From: Ptiloglossa arizonensis
Taxonomy: Eukaryota > Arthropoda > Insecta > Hymenoptera > Colletidae
DNA length: 64,000 nucleotides
Direction: 5' to 3'
NCBI RefSeq assembly: GCF_051014685.1
Contig: NW_027478790.1
Location: 372,001 to 436,000, forward strand
Within the stretch, counting starts at the first letter, position 1, and each line of letters starts with the position of its first letter. The translations under genes and the position numbers were made by a program. Below, piece by piece: positions 62,643 through 64,000 of the stretch. A model generated the notes under the pieces. It saw nothing but the letters and a program-made list of their open reading frames with translations, did not search any database and was not told where the DNA came from.

Positions 62643-64000
62643 GCATCTGAAAGTAGAGACTCGCCCGATTACAACGGTATGTGTAGTTTTCCCCTAGGCC
62701 GTTCCAGTTATTCGTTTCGAGCATCAGAACTGCGAAAATTTCGAGGTTCTCAAGCGTTTCTTGCATCCAAACTGCCATATCTCGCGAACGGATTGAACGA
62801 TCCGCAAAATTTCTGTTGCGTCTGAAAGTAGAAACTCGCCCGATTACAACGGTTTGCGCACTTTTCCCCTAGGCGGTTCTAGTTATTCGTTTCAAGCATC
62901 AGAACTGCGCAAATTTTGAGTTTCTCAAGCGTGTCTTACCTTCAAACTGCCATATCTCGCGAACGGATTGACCGATCCGCAAAATTTCTGTTGCATCTGA
63001 AAGTAGACACTCGCCCGATTACAACGGTATGCGAACTTCTCCCCTAGGCCGTTCTAGTCATTCGTTTCGAGCATCAGAACTGCGAAAATTTTGAGTTTCT
63101 CAAGCGTTTCTTACCTCCAAACTGCCATATCTCGCGAACGGATTGACCAATCCGCAAAATTTCTGTTGCTTCTGAAAGTAGAAACTCGCCCGATTACAAC
63201 GGTATGCGCACTTTTTCCCTAGGCCGTTCTAGTTATTCGCTTCGACCATCAGAACGGCGAAAATTTTGAGTTTCCCAAGCGTTTCTTACCTCCAAACTGC
63301 CATATCTCGCGAACGGATTGACCAATCCGCAAAATTTCTGTTGCATTTGAAAGTAGAAACTCGCCCGATTACAACGGTATGCGCACTTTTCCCCTAGGCC
63401 GTTCTAGTCATTCGTTTCGAGCATCAGAACTGCGAAAATTTTGAGTTTCTCAAGCGTTTCTTACCTCCAAACTGCCATATCTCGCGAACGGATTGACCAA
63501 TCCGCAAAATTTCTGTTGCTTCTGAAAGTAGAAGCTCGCCCGATTACAACGGTATGCGCACTTTTTCCCTAGGCCGTTCTAGTTATTCGCTTCGACCATC
63601 AGAACGGCGAAAATTTTGAGTTTCCCAAGCGTTTCTTACCTCCAAACTGCCATATCTCACGAACGGATTGACCAATCCGCAAAATTTCTGTTGCATCTGA
63701 AAGTAGAAACTCGCCCGATTACAAAGGTATGCGCACTTTTCCCCTAGGCGGTTCTAGTTACTCGTTTCTAGCATCAGAACTGCGAAAATTTTGAGTTTCT
63801 CAAGCGTTTCTTACCTCCAAACTGCCATATCTCGCGAACGGATTGACCAATCCGCAAAATTTCGGTTGCATCTGAAAGAAGAGACTCGCCCGATTACAAC
63901 GGTATGTGTAGTTTTCCCCTAGGCCGTTCCAGTTATTCGTTTCGAGCATCAGAACTGCGAAAATTTCGAGGTTCTCAAGCGTTTCTTGCATCCAAACTGC
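62643..64000. repeat. Right end of window: L-M-N-O-Y-O-K-L, cut inside the last monomer
   Basis: The order is L 62643, M 62818, N 62993, O 63168, Y 63343, O 63518 (GTAGAAGCTCG, CTCACGAACGG), K 63693 and L 63868. The O at 63518 matches the O at 60368, which has the same GTAGAAGCTCG. The final L ends at about its base 133, so the array continues to the right. Confidence 0.85.

Larger units (their letters stand above)
1..64000. repeat. Satellite DNA array of 175-bp monomers, about 366 copies, head to tail
   Basis: The same 175-bp unit recurs from the first base to the last in one orientation. Landmarks in order within a monomer (numbered from the GCATCTGAAAG start): CCCGATTACAA at 22-32, CCTAGG at 51-56, ATCAGAAC at 81-88, AAAATTTT at 93-100, an inverted repeat at 99-111, TCGCGA at 140-145, a near-palindrome at 147-162, and AAAATTT at 164-170. 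The unit length is kept exactly: the phase of a fixed landmark is unchanged from 1 to about 32.3 kb, drops by 6 across 32.3-35.8 kb, by 1 near 39.46 kb and by 1 near 59.85 kb. No other sequence interrupts the array. Length, HOR organisation and lack of genes are those of centromeric or pericentromeric satellites of eukaryotes; the centromeric role is inference. The family and species are not recognised. Confidence 0.98.

Noticed and set aside
1683..63991. Repeated short open frames on the minus strand (67, 81 or 63 codons) with near-identical predicted peptides
   Set aside because: They recur at exact multiples of 175 bp, are produced by the K-to-L or similar monomer pairs, and end because 175 is not divisible by three. 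There is no start-site context, no domain, and changes between copies show no synonymous bias that I can see. They are shadows of the satellite.
1..64000. CRISPR array or bacterial repeat region
   Set aside because: The whole 175-bp unit is repeated with no unique spacers, there are no cas genes, and units differ by scattered substitutions.
1..64000. Transposon insertion, telomere repeat, rRNA or tRNA gene within the array
   Set aside because: The 175-bp phase is unbroken except for single-base to three-base indels, so no inserted element fits anywhere. I saw no telomere-type short repeat and no tRNA or rRNA sequence.
1..64000. Inverted or opposite-strand monomers
   Set aside because: All landmarks (CCCGATTAC, ATCAGAAC, CTGCCATATC) run in the same direction from start to end; I found no orientation switch.

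Overview
This window is one uninterrupted array of tandemly repeated satellite DNA. From base 1 to base 64000 it is about 366 head-to-tail copies of a 175-bp monomer, all in the same orientation. I found no protein gene, RNA gene, transposon, telomere repeat or unique sequence. The array runs past both ends: the first base happens to be the first base of a monomer as I number it, and the last monomer is cut after about 133 bases. The consensus monomer is about 45% GC (78 of 175 bases by hand count). It carries 13 CpG sites, about 1.5 times expectation. A 175-bp unit, multi-monomer higher-order repeats (HORs) and absence of genes are typical of a eukaryotic centromeric or pericentromeric satellite. 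Undepleted CpG fits a genome with little CpG methylation, such as many arthropods or other invertebrates. I do not recognise the family or species.

I sorted monomers into types by linked variants. The left-half set is K, L, M, N, O, plus Q and R. The right-half set adds S, T, U, V, W, X, Y. A name such as KL means the front of K joined to the back of L. Monomer starts are 1+175k up to about 32.3 kb, shifted by -6 after 35.8 kb, by -7 after 39.46 kb and by -8 after 59.85 kb.

Layout: 1-1575 holds divergent monomers with internal duplications. 1576-13475 is a mosaic of K-L-M-N-O blocks (4-, 5- and 6-mers). 13476-32200 is dominated by a 9-monomer HOR of 1575 bp (L-M-N-O-KL-M-N-O-K), with a K-Q-R insertion and several multi-kb duplications. 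32201-35800 is the junction between the two domains and holds about 32 small indels, against 2 in the rest of the window. 36220-52318 is an 18-monomer HOR of 3150 bp, expanded by internal 6- and 9-monomer duplications. 52319-64000 is a more shuffled mosaic of both repertoires with 6-, 12-, 13- and 15-monomer repeats.

The short open frames (60-104 codons) found throughout are by-products of the repeat. The unit is not a multiple of three, the same frames recur at exact multiples of 175 bp, and they overlap on both strands. The most notable observations are the indel cluster at the domain junction, the nested HOR history, the regular placement of two inverted repeats in each monomer, and the uneven conservation along the monomer.
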